A stretch of 64,000 nt of DNA from an uncultured Gammaproteobacteria bacterium (GTDB taxonomy: Bacteria; Pseudomonadota; Gammaproteobacteria; DRJJ01): contig CAMYJU010000009.1 of NCBI GenBank assembly GCA_947258795.1, positions 1 through 64,000 of the forward strand, given 5' to 3'. Both the position numbers and the translations under genes were made by a program. This document shows, one piece after another, positions 29,958 to 39,368 of this stretch (position 1 is its first letter; the number at the start of each line of letters is the position of its first letter). The notes beneath the pieces were generated by a model that had not been told where the DNA came from, did not search any database, and saw only the letters and a program-made list of their open reading frames with translations.

Positions 29958-30434
29958 TCAATGCCTCCGACCAGTTGATTCGAATTCAGGAACCAGTCGT
30001 GCTTTTTCAATTGCATTCAAAGGTAGCCGATAGACTTCACTGTCCACTGACAGCAATACATCCTGACCATCCATACCCAGCAATTCGCCGGTAAACTTTT
30101 TTCTGCCGTCCTGCGGCGCATACAGCCTGATGTGCGCCTTGTGTCCGGAAAACCGCTGGAAATGTTCGGCCCTGAACAGCAGTCGGTCCAATCCAGGCGA
30201 AGAAATCTCCAGTGTGTAATGACCCGGTATCGGATCTTCTACATCCAGTACACCGGATACCTGGTGACTGACACGTGAACAGTCATCCAGCTGGATACCG
30301 TCCTCGTTATCGATGTAAATCCTTAATACACTGTTTTTACTGCTTTTATTGAACTCAGCACCGACGAATTCATAACCCATCGCAGTAATAACTGGCTCAA
30401 TAATACCCTCCAATTTATCCGGTAATCGACTCAT
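29958..30434 (-). CDS. rimP: Ribosome maturation factor RimP
   Basis: A 158-residue protein for 30S subunit maturation. Family motifs are IEPVITAMGYEFVGAEF, LRIYIDNEDGIQLDDCSRVSHQVSGVLD and YTLEISSPGLDRLLF; the C-terminal SH3-like domain holds GELLGMDGQDVLLSVDSE. It is the first gene of the operon running to pnp. GAAGG lies 5 nt before the ATG. A hairpin with a T run ends 18 nt upstream. Confidence 0.95.
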   Translation of the reverse strand: MSRLPDKLEGIIEPVITAMGYEFVGAEFNKSSKNSVLRIYIDNEDGIQLDDCSRVSHQVSGVLDVEDPIPGHYTLEISSPGLDRLLFRAEHFQRFSGHKAHIRLYAPQDGRKKFTGELLGMDGQDVLLSVDSEVYRLPLNAIEKARLVPEFESTGRRH

Positions 30435-30451
30435 AACACCTTCGCCAAAAA

Positions 30452-30472
30452 CAAAAAAAGGGCCGATGGCCC
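30452..30472 (-). terminator. Terminator-like hairpin in the rimP leader
   Basis: Read on the minus strand: GGGCC, loop ATC, GGCCC, followed by seven T. It lies between the promoter at 30504-30533 and the rimP start at 30434, so a transcript from that promoter meets it within about 45 nt. It could be an attenuator of the operon, or the terminator of the upstream gene at 30572-31192 if the promoter is not real. Confidence 0.7.
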
Positions 30473-30503
30473 ATTTCCAGTACTACGGAAATTGTAACGC
30501 GTA

Positions 30504-30533
30504 ATTATAACCCTAAGCTTCCCGACTTGCCAA
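30504..30533 (-). promoter_or_regulatory. Sigma-70 promoter of the rimP-pnp operon
   Basis: On the minus strand: TTGGCA (30533-30528), an 18-bp spacer and a perfect TATAAT (30509-30504). Start of transcription would be near 30497, about 63 nt before rimP. It is the only good promoter between the upstream gene and rimP. Confidence 0.65.
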
Positions 30534-30571
30534 CAACCCGGACACGTAAATGCTGAATAAGCCTTTCATTT

Positions 30572-31192
30572 TCAATCATTATCGGTATCCCAGCCCGCTT
30601 TCCATACATCTAGTGGAATGATCACTGGCGGCTGACCATTATCGTAGAACCATGAATCAACCGCATACAGCCTTTTTGACTGCATGTCCCTGATCACTGC
30701 TGTGGTATGAGGCCAGGAGAATAGTGAGGGATATCGTGATCGGCGGTCTTCTACACTATGCCAGCGAATCAGGCCGTTAGATATCAGCAGACGAAGATAG
30801 CTGGTCGTATTGGTTGACTCATCGATACAGTCCATCTGACCGTCACTGAGCAGCCCAGTCAGCGTTTTTCCCTTGTCCCCGCTGGTATCTGTCTTGATAC
30901 CGACCAGTTGTTCCAGTATTGCAATCGCAAGGGCTATTTTATCACGCTCCTGTCTGGCAGATGTGGCCGGTTGGTTAAAGATCTCCTGTATTTGCGACCA
31001 TTCAGTCTCGGATAATGACTGCGTTACCACTGTGTCGCAGCTATGGTTTAAGCAGATCGAAAATCGCCCTTTATCCGGATTGGTAATGATGTCATCACGG
31101 ACAAAGACATCGGCCAACAGTCCGCTACTGATAAAACACAGCACGCACGTTGGTATGGTCAACAGGCCCGGCATATCCATTTTGTACATCAT
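30572..31192 (-). CDS. Exported conserved hypothetical protein
   Basis: A 206-residue protein with a hydrophobic N-terminal segment (about residues 8-26, LLTIPTCVLCFISSGLLADVF cut to its core) that looks like a signal peptide or anchor; the ATG at 31192 and two internal ATGs are possible starts. Downstream are paired cysteines (CLNHSCD, later QMDCIDESTNTT) and a C-terminal domain with YAVDSWFYDNGQPPVII. The sequence around DCIDESTNT looks conserved in a family I have seen only as hypothetical. Function unknown. It precedes rimP by about 140 nt, with a terminator between them. Confidence 0.7.
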   Translation of the reverse strand: MMYKMDMPGLLTIPTCVLCFISSGLLADVFVRDDIITNPDKGRFSICLNHSCDTVVTQSLSETEWSQIQEIFNQPATSARQERDKIALAIAILEQLVGIKTDTSGDKGKTLTGLLSDGQMDCIDESTNTTSYLRLLISNGLIRWHSVEDRRSRYPSLFSWPHTTAVIRDMQSKRLYAVDSWFYDNGQPPVIIPLDVWKAGWDTDND

Positions 31193-31239
31193 TAATGCTT
31201 GCTTCCTTAGTCCTTTACAAGTTTGGTGTTATGATCCGC

Positions 31240-32605
31240 TTATACGCTACCCGCTACCCATGCCTGTAACTCTGCCAGTATTTTCATGGCCTCAGCATCA
31301 CCCTGATGTTGATCGCATAGCATATTGATTTTATCAATATATTCATCAATCGTGATGCTGCCCCCAGCCTCCTGGTCGTGCAGGCGATGCTGACAGAAAT
31401 TCTGCCAGCGCTGTGCCTCCTGTTCGTTCAGGCTGTCCGGCCAGTTCCGCGCACGGTAGCGGAACAACAGCTCCGGCAGACGCGGGTCCTGGAAATCCAT
31501 ATGGGTTGACGCCAGTCCCTGTGCATTCATCGTCCGTATTTTTTCCATGCCGGCCCGGTCGCGGTCACTGAAAAAACCGTCATACAGGGCCAGATCAACA
31601 TCGTCGGCCGGGGCAAACTCCCTGCTGCTGTATGCTGCGGCAACACGTTGCATGAAGACTTCCTGCTGATGCAGTAACTGCCAGTGCCGGTTGCAGGCCT
31701 CGGTGTCGATCGCGATACGTTTTACAGATGCCTCGTCCAGCGTTGCCGCAGGCGCCAGGGCCGGACAGCGATTGATTTTTACCGATTTGACCGGTAGACG
31801 CTGGACATGCGCCGGCAATTCATCTGCGCGGGAGAACAATCGTTCCTGCAAGGCCTGCTGATCCAGTTCCAGGAAGGGTTGCGGATCGATACGCAGGTCA
31901 TAGACCAACACGCTGTTCTGGTTGCCGGTTTCGCGCAACATCGGCATGACCAGGGTGGTACAACCGCATTCGGCCGGATACATGCGCGAGGTATGCAGTA
32001 CCGGCTTGCGTCCGACCAGGTCCAGTTGCGCATCTGCCTTGCGCTTGTTTCGCAACTGAAACAGCCAGTCATACAGGCGTGGCTGTTTGTCGCGCAGCAG
32101 CCGGGCCATCGCAATCGTGGCACGCACATCGGACAGCGCATCATGGGCCGCCTCATGACCGATCGCATTGGCCTCGGTCAGGTGTTCCAGCTTGAAGCTA
32201 GGACGGCCGTCTAATAATATCCCAGCGCGAGTTGCCGTTCTGCCACTCGCGGGCGTAAGGATCCAAAAAATTGCGGTACAGGGTGTTACGCGTTACCTCA
32301 TCATCAAATCGCAAGGTGTTATAACCCACCCCGCAGGTCCCGGGCTGCGCCAGTTGCGCATGAATACTGGCGATGAATTCCGCTTCGTTGACACCCTTGC
32401 TGTAGGCCAATTGCGGAGTAATACCGGTCAGCAGACAGGCCTCCGGCTGCGGCAGCATGTCACTGGCCGGCCTGCAATAGACCACCAGCGGCTCACCGAT
32501 TTCATTCAGCTCCTGATCGGTACGCAGGCCGGCGAACTGGGCCGGGCGGTCGCGCCGTGGATCAACACCGAAGGTCTCATAGTCATGCCAGTACAGCGTT
32601 ATCAT
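31240..32605 (-). pseudogene. sbcB: Exonuclease I, disrupted by internal deletion and frameshift
   Basis: Two frames together encode exonuclease I, the 3'-5' single-strand DNA exonuclease. Frame one (32605 to 32198) has the ExoI motif WHDYETFGVDP, ending SRWDII and then a few foreign codons to a TAG. Frame two resumes near 32211 with DGRPSFKLEHLTEAN, the HDALSDVRATIAMARLL motif and the complete C-terminus to 31240. Compared with E. coli SbcB, about 20 residues between WDLL and DGLPSF are missing and the phase is shifted. The start is ATG 32605, 14 nt after the AddA-like gene. Loss of activity is likely; a simple base-call error would not remove 20 codons. Confidence 0.85.
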
Positions 32606-32619
32606 GTCATTCCCTGTCC

Positions 32620-35600
32620 TTACCAAGCTCTCCAGGCATTAATGATCGGAAAATACAGTCCTCTGCGCACCGGTCGATCTTCCAGTTGCTGCATGGTATT
32701 CGCATAGCGTTCCAGCTGTTCCTGGTAACGTTCCTGTTCCCGGTCCAGAAACGCCTCAAGATTACCACCTTCATGCGAACCCGTCTTGTAATCGATCACC
32801 CAGCGTGTACCTTCATTGTCGATGAAGGTTCGATCGATAATCATATGCCTGATGATGGAACCGGTGACACCGGTGATCGGGAATTCACACTGTGCATCCT
32901 GATGCCGGCCAAACAGTATCCATCGTCCACGCTGATCGGATACACAGTTTTTCAGTGCCGTCATCACACGCGAGCGGGCGTTAGCCAGTGCGTTTTGAGG
33001 AATACCATGACTGATCAGCAACCGATCTGCAAGGCCTTCATACAGGTTCCAGTCGATTTCCCGCCCGGAAGTCTCGACCGCAAGCTGCTGTAACAGGCGA
33101 TGGACGACGATACCGATCATACGTGCTGACTCGCCGGCCCAGTCAAACTCCACATCCAGTTCGGTCGACTCCGGTACCACAGACATGAGACTCACCCCGG
33201 CCGGTGGTTCCGGTCGCAGCCAGTCATCACTCAGGTAGGTGTAGCTGATCGATGGCTGCGTTTGTTGATCAGCAAGGCTGCCTTGATGATCAACATCCGT
33301 TTGTTCATACAGTGATTGATAATCCTGCTCGACCGCGGGCCACAGGTCTTCGAGCATACTACCCTTGCGTGGCTTGATGCCATGACTGCCGGATTCCTCG
33401 ACATGACCCAGCAAGTGCAAAAAGCGCCTGGCACGGGTAACACCAACGTATAGCAGGCGGCCGTTTTCGTATTGAGCCTTGTCGCTTTCCAGACCTTTAA
33501 TATAGTCAGCGGTCCTGCTGCGTTCATTTCCGGCCGAACCAATAGGCCCAAACACCAGCTCAGGCTGACCGTCCACGCCGGTTCGTTCCTGCCAGTACAG
33601 CAGGCGCACGTCATCAGGTCTCTGCTGCTTGCCCAGGCCCGGCATGATCACGGTGTCAAACTCCAGACCCTTGGCCTTATGGATGGTCATCAATTGCAAT
33701 GACTCACCTGCCGTCACATCCGGCAATGCGTAAAGCCGGACAAGCTGTTCCAGCACCGTTTCCGGCTCGATAATTTCTCCGCTGTCATGCAGGCCTTCCA
33801 GTAACTGGAAAAACACCCCGGTATCCTCGAGGTCTGTTTCATCCTCAACGGTTGCCGGGCCACCCAGCGCAATCCAGGCCGTTTCCACCCAGGCCCGCAA
33901 CGGGCGTCGATCACGCTCGGCCAGTACCGCATCCAGTACCGGCAGGATACGTTCTAGCTGTGCACGACCCGTCTCACTCATGCGTTCTATGCGATCAGTG
34001 TGATGCAGGAGATCAATCAGGGTCGATCTGAAATCCTCGCGGTTATCGCCGGTCAGTGCGTGTAAATCCTTCAGCGACAAACCACAAAATGGTGTGCGCA
34101 ACAGGGCCAGCCAGTGAATGCGATCACCGGGATGGATTAACGCACAACTCAAAGCAAGCAAATCCTGTATCACCGGTCTTTGTGCGAGGTGCTCGATCTC
34201 GACCGCCCGGAAGGCGAGTTTTGCATTTTTCAGCTCACTGATAATTTCCACCAGGTGACTGCGACTACGCACCAGCACGGCTATGGTGCCGGCAGGATCC
34301 TGCTGCCTGGCGTGATTGACCAGTGTCGTGACCTGTTGCGCCTCGGCCTGATCGTCCCTGCCGATAAACGGGTGAACACTGACCGCCTGACCGGGCTCCG
34401 ATGGCTTGACCGGGGAGGAAGCGGCATAGCTGACCGCACCGCTGACCTTGTCGCTGTGCGCAGGCAGAATATCCGTGAAATGCTGATTGACCCAGTCGAT
34501 AATGCCCTGCTGTGAACGGAAATTCGAAGACAGACTGAGTGGCTCGAGCGCGACCTGGCCCAGTCTGCCCTGCCACGCATCGATAAACAGGCCGACCTCC
34601 GCTTCACGAAACCGGTATATCGATTGCATCGGGTCACCGACCAGAAACAGCGTGCGGCCATCACCGGCTTCCCAACCGGCGGTCAGGCGGTGGAACAGGT
34701 CGGACTGGTTTTGCGAGGTATCCTGAAACTCGTCGACCAGCAGGTGTCTTATCTGGTAATCCAGTTTCAGCGCCAGGTTGGTTGGACTATCCTCGTCACC
34801 GAGTGCCTGTTTGGCACGCAAGGCCATTTCGGCAAAATCGATTTTGCCATGCTCACTGAACACCAGCGTCAGGTGGGCGGCGGATCGCAGCAAGATCCTG
34901 AACAGCGCATCGATAATCTGCCATTGGCCATCCGCATAGACCGGGTCGGGCAGTTTATCCAGCTTCAACAGGCTGGCCCTGAGCGCGTCATTATTCGCGA
35001 GTGTATCCAACAGGGACTGCATGTCCTGCTTCATCTGCCGGTATACCGCTTTCAAGGTTTCGTCCGGCGCATCCTTCTCAGCGGGAAAACCTGTTTTTTT
35101 ATTGATTGCAGTCGGCTTGCGCCATGCGCCATCTTTAATAAGCAACAAGCTACGCAGCCCCAGCCATTGCGCCAGTTCATTCACACTGGCCCCTGGCAGC
35201 TCGCGCATATCGACGCATGCCCTGAGTGGATGATGCTCTGGCAGGTTCGCTGCCGCGAAACGTACCAGCCCGGGTATATCCTGTCCCGGCTGTTCGGGCA
35301 GACTGGATACGATTTCCGCCAGCGCCTGTTCCACGATACCGCTCAGGACCTGCTCGATCTCGTGACGCATCAACCGCGGATGATCCTGTTCGACCATGTG
35401 CCGCAACCAGTGATCACGGCGTGCCAGCATGGCGGCGATCAGGCCCTGTAACTTGTCCATCTGGTTATCCAGATGACCCAGCAGCAAGGCCAGGTCATCG
35501 GCCCATTCATCACCGGACTCCAGTTCCATCAGCATCGCAGCTGCCGCTTCGCGGTACAGCCTGCCGGCATCCTCGGTAATGCCGGGCACAACACCAAACC

Positions 35601-36012
35601 CGGTCAACAACGGCATCTGCCTGGCCAGTTCCATGCACAGCGAGTCGATCGTCTGGATACGCAGCCGGCCCGGACAGTCGAGCAGCTTCCAGTTACGCTC
35701 ACGGTCCTGGTCCAGCACCGCCCGTGCCAGTTGCCAGGTCAGTTGGTCATGGGCTGAACCGGGCGCCGGTTCATCCCTGGCCATGACCAATGCATGCAAG
35801 ATGCGTTCACGCATTTCACTGGCCGCCTTGCGTGTAAAGGTAATTGCGACAATCTCTTCAGGATGACTGACACTGGCAAGCAGGCGCAGATAGCGCTGGC
35901 TTAGCAGCCCGGTTTTGCCCGAACCTGCGGGCGCCTGTACGATAAACGACGCGTCCGGCCTGAGCGCCGTCTCGCGTGCCCTGGCGTCCGCCAGTCCGAC
36001 GTGCTTATTCAT
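32620..36012 (-). CDS. AddA-like UvrD helicase-nuclease
   Basis: A 1130-residue superfamily 1A helicase with a C-terminal PD-(D/E)XK nuclease, the AddA/RecB-like half of a double-strand-break resection enzyme. Helicase motifs: QAPAGSGKTGLL (Walker A), AITFTRKAASEM (Ia), VDEFQDTSQNQ (II), GDPMQSIYRFREAEV (III), TIHKAKGLEFDTVI (V) and LLYVGVTRARRFLHLL (VI). The nuclease core is GTRWVIDYKTGSHEGG near the end. I chose ATG 36012, preceded by AGGAAAA; it overlaps the end of the upstream partner by 8 nt. sbcB follows after 14 nt. Confidence 0.92.
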   Translation of the reverse strand: MNKHVGLADARARETALRPDASFIVQAPAGSGKTGLLSQRYLRLLASVSHPEEIVAITFTRKAASEMRERILHALVMARDEPAPGSAHDQLTWQLARAVLDQDRERNWKLLDCPGRLRIQTIDSLCMELARQMPLLTGFGVVPGITEDAGRLYREAAAAMLMELESGDEWADDLALLLGHLDNQMDKLQGLIAAMLARRDHWLRHMVEQDHPRLMRHEIEQVLSGIVEQALAEIVSSLPEQPGQDIPGLVRFAAANLPEHHPLRACVDMRELPGASVNELAQWLGLRSLLLIKDGAWRKPTAINKKTGFPAEKDAPDETLKAVYRQMKQDMQSLLDTLANNDALRASLLKLDKLPDPVYADGQWQIIDALFRILLRSAAHLTLVFSEHGKIDFAEMALRAKQALGDEDSPTNLALKLDYQIRHLLVDEFQDTSQNQSDLFHRLTAGWEAGDGRTLFLVGDPMQSIYRFREAEVGLFIDAWQGRLGQVALEPLSLSSNFRSQQGIIDWVNQHFTDILPAHSDKVSGAVSYAASSPVKPSEPGQAVSVHPFIGRDDQAEAQQVTTLVNHARQQDPAGTIAVLVRSRSHLVEIISELKNAKLAFRAVEIEHLAQRPVIQDLLALSCALIHPGDRIHWLALLRTPFCGLSLKDLHALTGDNREDFRSTLIDLLHHTDRIERMSETGRAQLERILPVLDAVLAERDRRPLRAWVETAWIALGGPATVEDETDLEDTGVFFQLLEGLHDSGEIIEPETVLEQLVRLYALPDVTAGESLQLMTIHKAKGLEFDTVIMPGLGKQQRPDDVRLLYWQERTGVDGQPELVFGPIGSAGNERSRTADYIKGLESDKAQYENGRLLYVGVTRARRFLHLLGHVEESGSHGIKPRKGSMLEDLWPAVEQDYQSLYEQTDVDHQGSLADQQTQPSISYTYLSDDWLRPEPPAGVSLMSVVPESTELDVEFDWAGESARMIGIVVHRLLQQLAVETSGREIDWNLYEGLADRLLISHGIPQNALANARSRVMTALKNCVSDQRGRWILFGRHQDAQCEFPITGVTGSIIRHMIIDRTFIDNEGTRWVIDYKTGSHEGGNLEAFLDREQERYQEQLERYANTMQQLEDRPVRRGLYFPIINAWRAW

Positions 36013-38758
36013 TGCCGTTTTCCTGTGCATCCGGATCAAACCAGCGTTGATCATTGATACGGCAAAACGCGGCCAGCTTGCAGTAACTGGATTGACAGGT
36101 GATCACGCCGTCTTTCGGGTCGATGCTGGCATTACCGCCCCTGAACTCCCCGGCCAGTCTTTTAATTTCCTGTTGCCATTGCTCCAGTATCGCAGGCCAG
36201 TCCTGCATGACTTCCTTTAACAGTTTGTTACCGCGTGCAGGTGGTAGCCCGGGTATCATGTCTTCATCCTTTACGACACCCTTGTATGCCAGATCGCCGG
36301 CGCGTAACTGCGCAAACAGCACTGCGGCAATATCGCCACCTTCCACCGCACTGTACAAGGGCAGCTGCGGGTCAGCCGGTCTTTCACCAAACCAGTCACC
36401 GGGATTCACCCTGCCCGACTTGTAGTCAATAATCAGTTTGCTGCCATCAGCCAGTTCATCGATACGGTCTATCTTGAGACGGACAGCAATACCATTGATG
36501 GTGGCCTCGGCATCCTTTTCGAAATCCGTCACACTGAACGGCGACCGTTGCTTTTCCAGTTCCAGCCACTGCGTCAGTATTCCAACCAGCCGCCTGGTCT
36601 CGACCTGTCGCAAGCGGGCCTGGAACAGATGCGGGTGCCTGCCCTTGTTCTGTTCGATCGCCTCATTGACGGCTGCAGTGATCCATTGCTGTTGATCCTG
36701 CGTTGTCAGCTGCAGCAGGCGCTGCTGGGTTTGCAGTCGCTGCCACAGCAGTTCGAGTGACTTGTGCAATAGCAGTCCGCGCTGTTTTGCATCCAGGCCC
36801 AGATGGGGCTGGTCCATCGGCACCGCCCCGAGCCGGTGTTCGGCAAAGGCACGGAACGGACACAGGGCCTGGTGCCGGAATATGGCACTACCTCCACTGG
36901 CGTGGCGTTCGGAGACAGGCGGTGCCTGGTCATCATCACGCCGCACCAGCTTTGCCGACTGACGCACCCGTTCACACCAGTCCAACCCCGGCCACAGCTG
37001 CAGGTCCTGTATTTCGACAACAGGAAAATCCAGGATCAGCGGACTGGGGCCCAGTTCCTCTTCGGCATGGTGTTGCGGATAACTGAATACCACTTCCTGT
37101 GCACAGCCGCACAGGCGTTCGGTAATGGCGCCGGCGACTGACAGTTCACGTTCCTGGCTGGCATGCGGCATGTCGTGCTTGAGTTGCAGCACCAATGGAA
37201 TGAACGGATCGGGCCTCGGCGCAGGTGGCCAGACGGCGTCATGCATACCCATCACCCAGGCATGATCGAACTCCAGCCCGATGGCCTCGTACAAGCCGAG
37301 CACCTGTACCGGCACATCAGCGGACTGCGGCTGAAAGATCCTCGCCGCAGCGATGTGTTTCAGCCTGGTCAGTGCCTGCTCGACAGAAAACTCCCCGGCA
37401 ATATTTTCAAGTGCACCGAAATCGATTAACAGCTTCTTCCACGCCTCCACTGCCTGGTATTCATCACTGCACAGGGTTCTGCCACAGGCCCAGCCTGCTA
37501 CCGTCAGGCACTTGCCAAACCAGACCGCCCAGGCATTGGCACCGGCCTGCTCTGGTATTGTCTTATATAACTCGAGCAGGCCGGCTATGCGTCGCGACAA
37601 TTCAGACAGGGTTTCGGTAGCAGGCCCCTCTTCCGCATCATCCCGCTGTGCCACGCCCCGGTATCTGCCAATCTGGTAGGCCAGTGCCGACAGGGAAAGC
37701 CAGGGTTCTCCGGACTGGCGCAATTGCACATCCAGCATGCAGCGATCGCTGAACTCTTCGACTGCGCCGGCAATATACGGTGTTCGCAATAACGCGCCGG
37801 TATCGCGAACCTCAATCCGGTTAACCACCAGGTCCAGCAGCCTGAACGCAATTCGGATGACAGGATATGCCGCCAGTGGCTGACCAAGTGAAAAATTCCA
37901 TGGCACCGATTGCATCTGTTGACCGGGAACCTGTACATCCGGCACCAGCACCCGGGTCAGCTTGTCGGTCAGCATGCTACGAACAGCGGACTGGTCCGGC
38001 ACAATAATACCAATCCGGGCATCAGGATTCCGGTCCAGACAATGCCTGGTCCAGCGCACGACCGCCTCGGTCTCCGCACGGCTGTCTTTCGCCGTAAAGC
38101 GGCCGATCCTGGCGGGTGGTTGGTTAAGGTCCAGGTTACGTAGCGTGACCCCCGCCGCTGACAGGCTCTGCTGCAATTCCGTCAACACCGGGCTGAGTTC
38201 TTCAAAACCGGCCCAGACCAGATCCTTCGCAGGCAGTGGATAATCTCGCCTGAACCGCTCAATCAGGCGGCCGGGTATCTCGCATTCACTGATCCAGTGA
38301 CGGGCATGACACTGTTGTTCAAACGTCTCTGCCCAGACTGAAAATGCCTGGCTATCCTCATTAACAGAAAACGTTGCCTGTTCTCGGCGCAGACGCCAGT
38401 CCAGCATCAGCTGCCAGGCATCACGCGCCTTGCGCGCAGTGGCCTGTGTGCGTAATAGAGATTCGGGATGCTGACTGACAATCTCATACCAGAGATGCAG
38501 TTCCTGGTCCTGACTCAGCAGTACCGGCGGATTCGGTAACTCCCCCGCCATCAGCAGGTCTTCCCAGGTCCGCCTCAGCCAGGACCTGACTGACAGGATG
38601 TCAGGCGTCTGCCAGGCCAGTTGACCACCGCGCAACTGATGCTGGTCATAGTCTGCAAGAATGGAACGTGCCAGACGACTGTTTCCGGTAATCAGCGTCG
38701 CGTCTTTACCGATTTCCGATATCAGTTCATTACGGCTGATAGCCTGCTGTTCAATCAT
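36005..38758 (-). CDS. AddB-like PD-(D/E)XK nuclease / probable DNA repair protein
   Basis: A 917-residue partner of the AddA-like helicase, of the family often labelled probable DNA repair protein. The N-terminal part is a helicase-like fold without a good Walker A (TLITGNSRLARSILADYD). The C-terminal nuclease contains KLIIDYKSGRVNPGDWF (Asp and Lys of the PD-(D/E)XK site), followed by PQLPLYS. Cysteines in LCPFRAFAEHRLG and in CQSSYCKLAAFC near the C-terminus match the layout of the iron-sulfur clamp in AddB. It is the first gene of the operon and likely acts with its neighbour in recombinational repair. Confidence 0.88.
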   Translation of the reverse strand: MIEQQAISRNELISEIGKDATLITGNSRLARSILADYDQHQLRGGQLAWQTPDILSVRSWLRRTWEDLLMAGELPNPPVLLSQDQELHLWYEIVSQHPESLLRTQATARKARDAWQLMLDWRLRREQATFSVNEDSQAFSVWAETFEQQCHARHWISECEIPGRLIERFRRDYPLPAKDLVWAGFEELSPVLTELQQSLSAAGVTLRNLDLNQPPARIGRFTAKDSRAETEAVVRWTRHCLDRNPDARIGIIVPDQSAVRSMLTDKLTRVLVPDVQVPGQQMQSVPWNFSLGQPLAAYPVIRIAFRLLDLVVNRIEVRDTGALLRTPYIAGAVEEFSDRCMLDVQLRQSGEPWLSLSALAYQIGRYRGVAQRDDAEEGPATETLSELSRRIAGLLELYKTIPEQAGANAWAVWFGKCLTVAGWACGRTLCSDEYQAVEAWKKLLIDFGALENIAGEFSVEQALTRLKHIAAARIFQPQSADVPVQVLGLYEAIGLEFDHAWVMGMHDAVWPPAPRPDPFIPLVLQLKHDMPHASQERELSVAGAITERLCGCAQEVVFSYPQHHAEEELGPSPLILDFPVVEIQDLQLWPGLDWCERVRQSAKLVRRDDDQAPPVSERHASGGSAIFRHQALCPFRAFAEHRLGAVPMDQPHLGLDAKQRGLLLHKSLELLWQRLQTQQRLLQLTTQDQQQWITAAVNEAIEQNKGRHPHLFQARLRQVETRRLVGILTQWLELEKQRSPFSVTDFEKDAEATINGIAVRLKIDRIDELADGSKLIIDYKSGRVNPGDWFGERPADPQLPLYSAVEGGDIAAVLFAQLRAGDLAYKGVVKDEDMIPGLPPARGNKLLKEVMQDWPAILEQWQQEIKRLAGEFRGGNASIDPKDGVITCQSSYCKLAAFCRINDQRWFDPDAQENGNE

Positions 38759-38958
38759 CTGCTGTCAGGAGTGGCAAGTCTTGTAGGTTAATTTATCCGT
38801 TAGTTGTTCCCATCATACACGTCACCGATGCAGGCATGCCACTGGCAACAAAAACAACAGCAAAAACCGGCATCTATCCCTGGCCAGCTAGTCGCAGGGG
38901 CAGACGCTGAAGGGTGCGGGTGCGGGTGCGCATGGCCAAACCGGGGCCAGGCGATCGA

Positions 38959-39090
38959 CTAGCTGCGTCGCGGGTGCTTGCTCAGTTTTCGCTGCAACGT
39001 GCGGCGATGCATACCCAGTGCTCATGCTGACGCGGAGATATTGCTATCATGTTCTGACAGGACGATATTGATACCAGCTAATCGAAGGCG
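38959..39090 (-). pseudogene. Remnant of a RegA/PrrA/ActR-type response regulator
   Basis: The minus strand encodes INIVLSEHDSNISASA, a TGA stop, then ALGMHRRTLQRKLSKHPRRS and a TAG. This is the C-terminal Fis-like helix-turn-helix of redox response regulators of the RegA/PrrA/ActR family, where the usual text is NISATARALGMHRRTLQRKL; the TGA replaces the Arg codon CGA. The receiver domain is absent. It is clearly a decayed fragment; no cognate sensor kinase is near. Confidence 0.75.
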
Positions 39091-39166
39091 AGATGGACGA
39101 AGCCGCAAGCGGACTCTCCGGACGCGTAATGCAAAATAACCCTGCGTCACCGTATACAACTCCACT

Positions 39167-39322
39167 ATGGGACACAGACAATTCAGGGAAAACCCAGCTC
39201 ATTTAATCGGCAGAGACGGAAAGTTTATCGCCCGATTTGTCGGTGCCAGAGACTGGCCAGCAAAGGCAATTAAACAGTACATCGAATCAATTTTAAATAA
39301 TAATGCTCCTGCATCAGAGTAA
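39167..39322 (+). pseudogene. Remnant of a TlpA/thioredoxin-like protein
   Basis: A 51-codon frame whose main part, AHLIGRDGKFIARFVGARDW followed by PAKAIKQYIESIL, matches the C-terminal strand-strand-helix of TlpA/ResA-like thiol-disulfide proteins. The upstream half, including the CxxC site, is missing and the ATG has no ribosome-binding site. It is read as a gene fragment. Confidence 0.6.
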
Positions 39323-39368
39323 GAGCGAATACTGGCACAGTACATCTGCGACTATGAAATCCTCGATC

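Larger units (their letters stand above)
38759..39368. other. Intergenic gene-debris region
   Basis: About 600 bp with no intact gene. It contains remnants of two genes on opposite strands (separate entries), three tandem GGGTGC units (38912-38929) and a 10-bp inverted repeat, CAGCTAGTCG at 38885-38894 against CGACTAGCTG at 38956-38965. It lies at the change from G+C-richer core genes to the A+T-richer minus-strand block. Confidence 0.6.

Noticed and set aside
38885..38965. 10-bp inverted repeat with GGGTGC tandem units as an attachment site or mobile-element end
   Set aside because: Only one pair is visible, there is no integrase or target duplication, and it overlaps the response-regulator remnant; kept only as a descriptive note.
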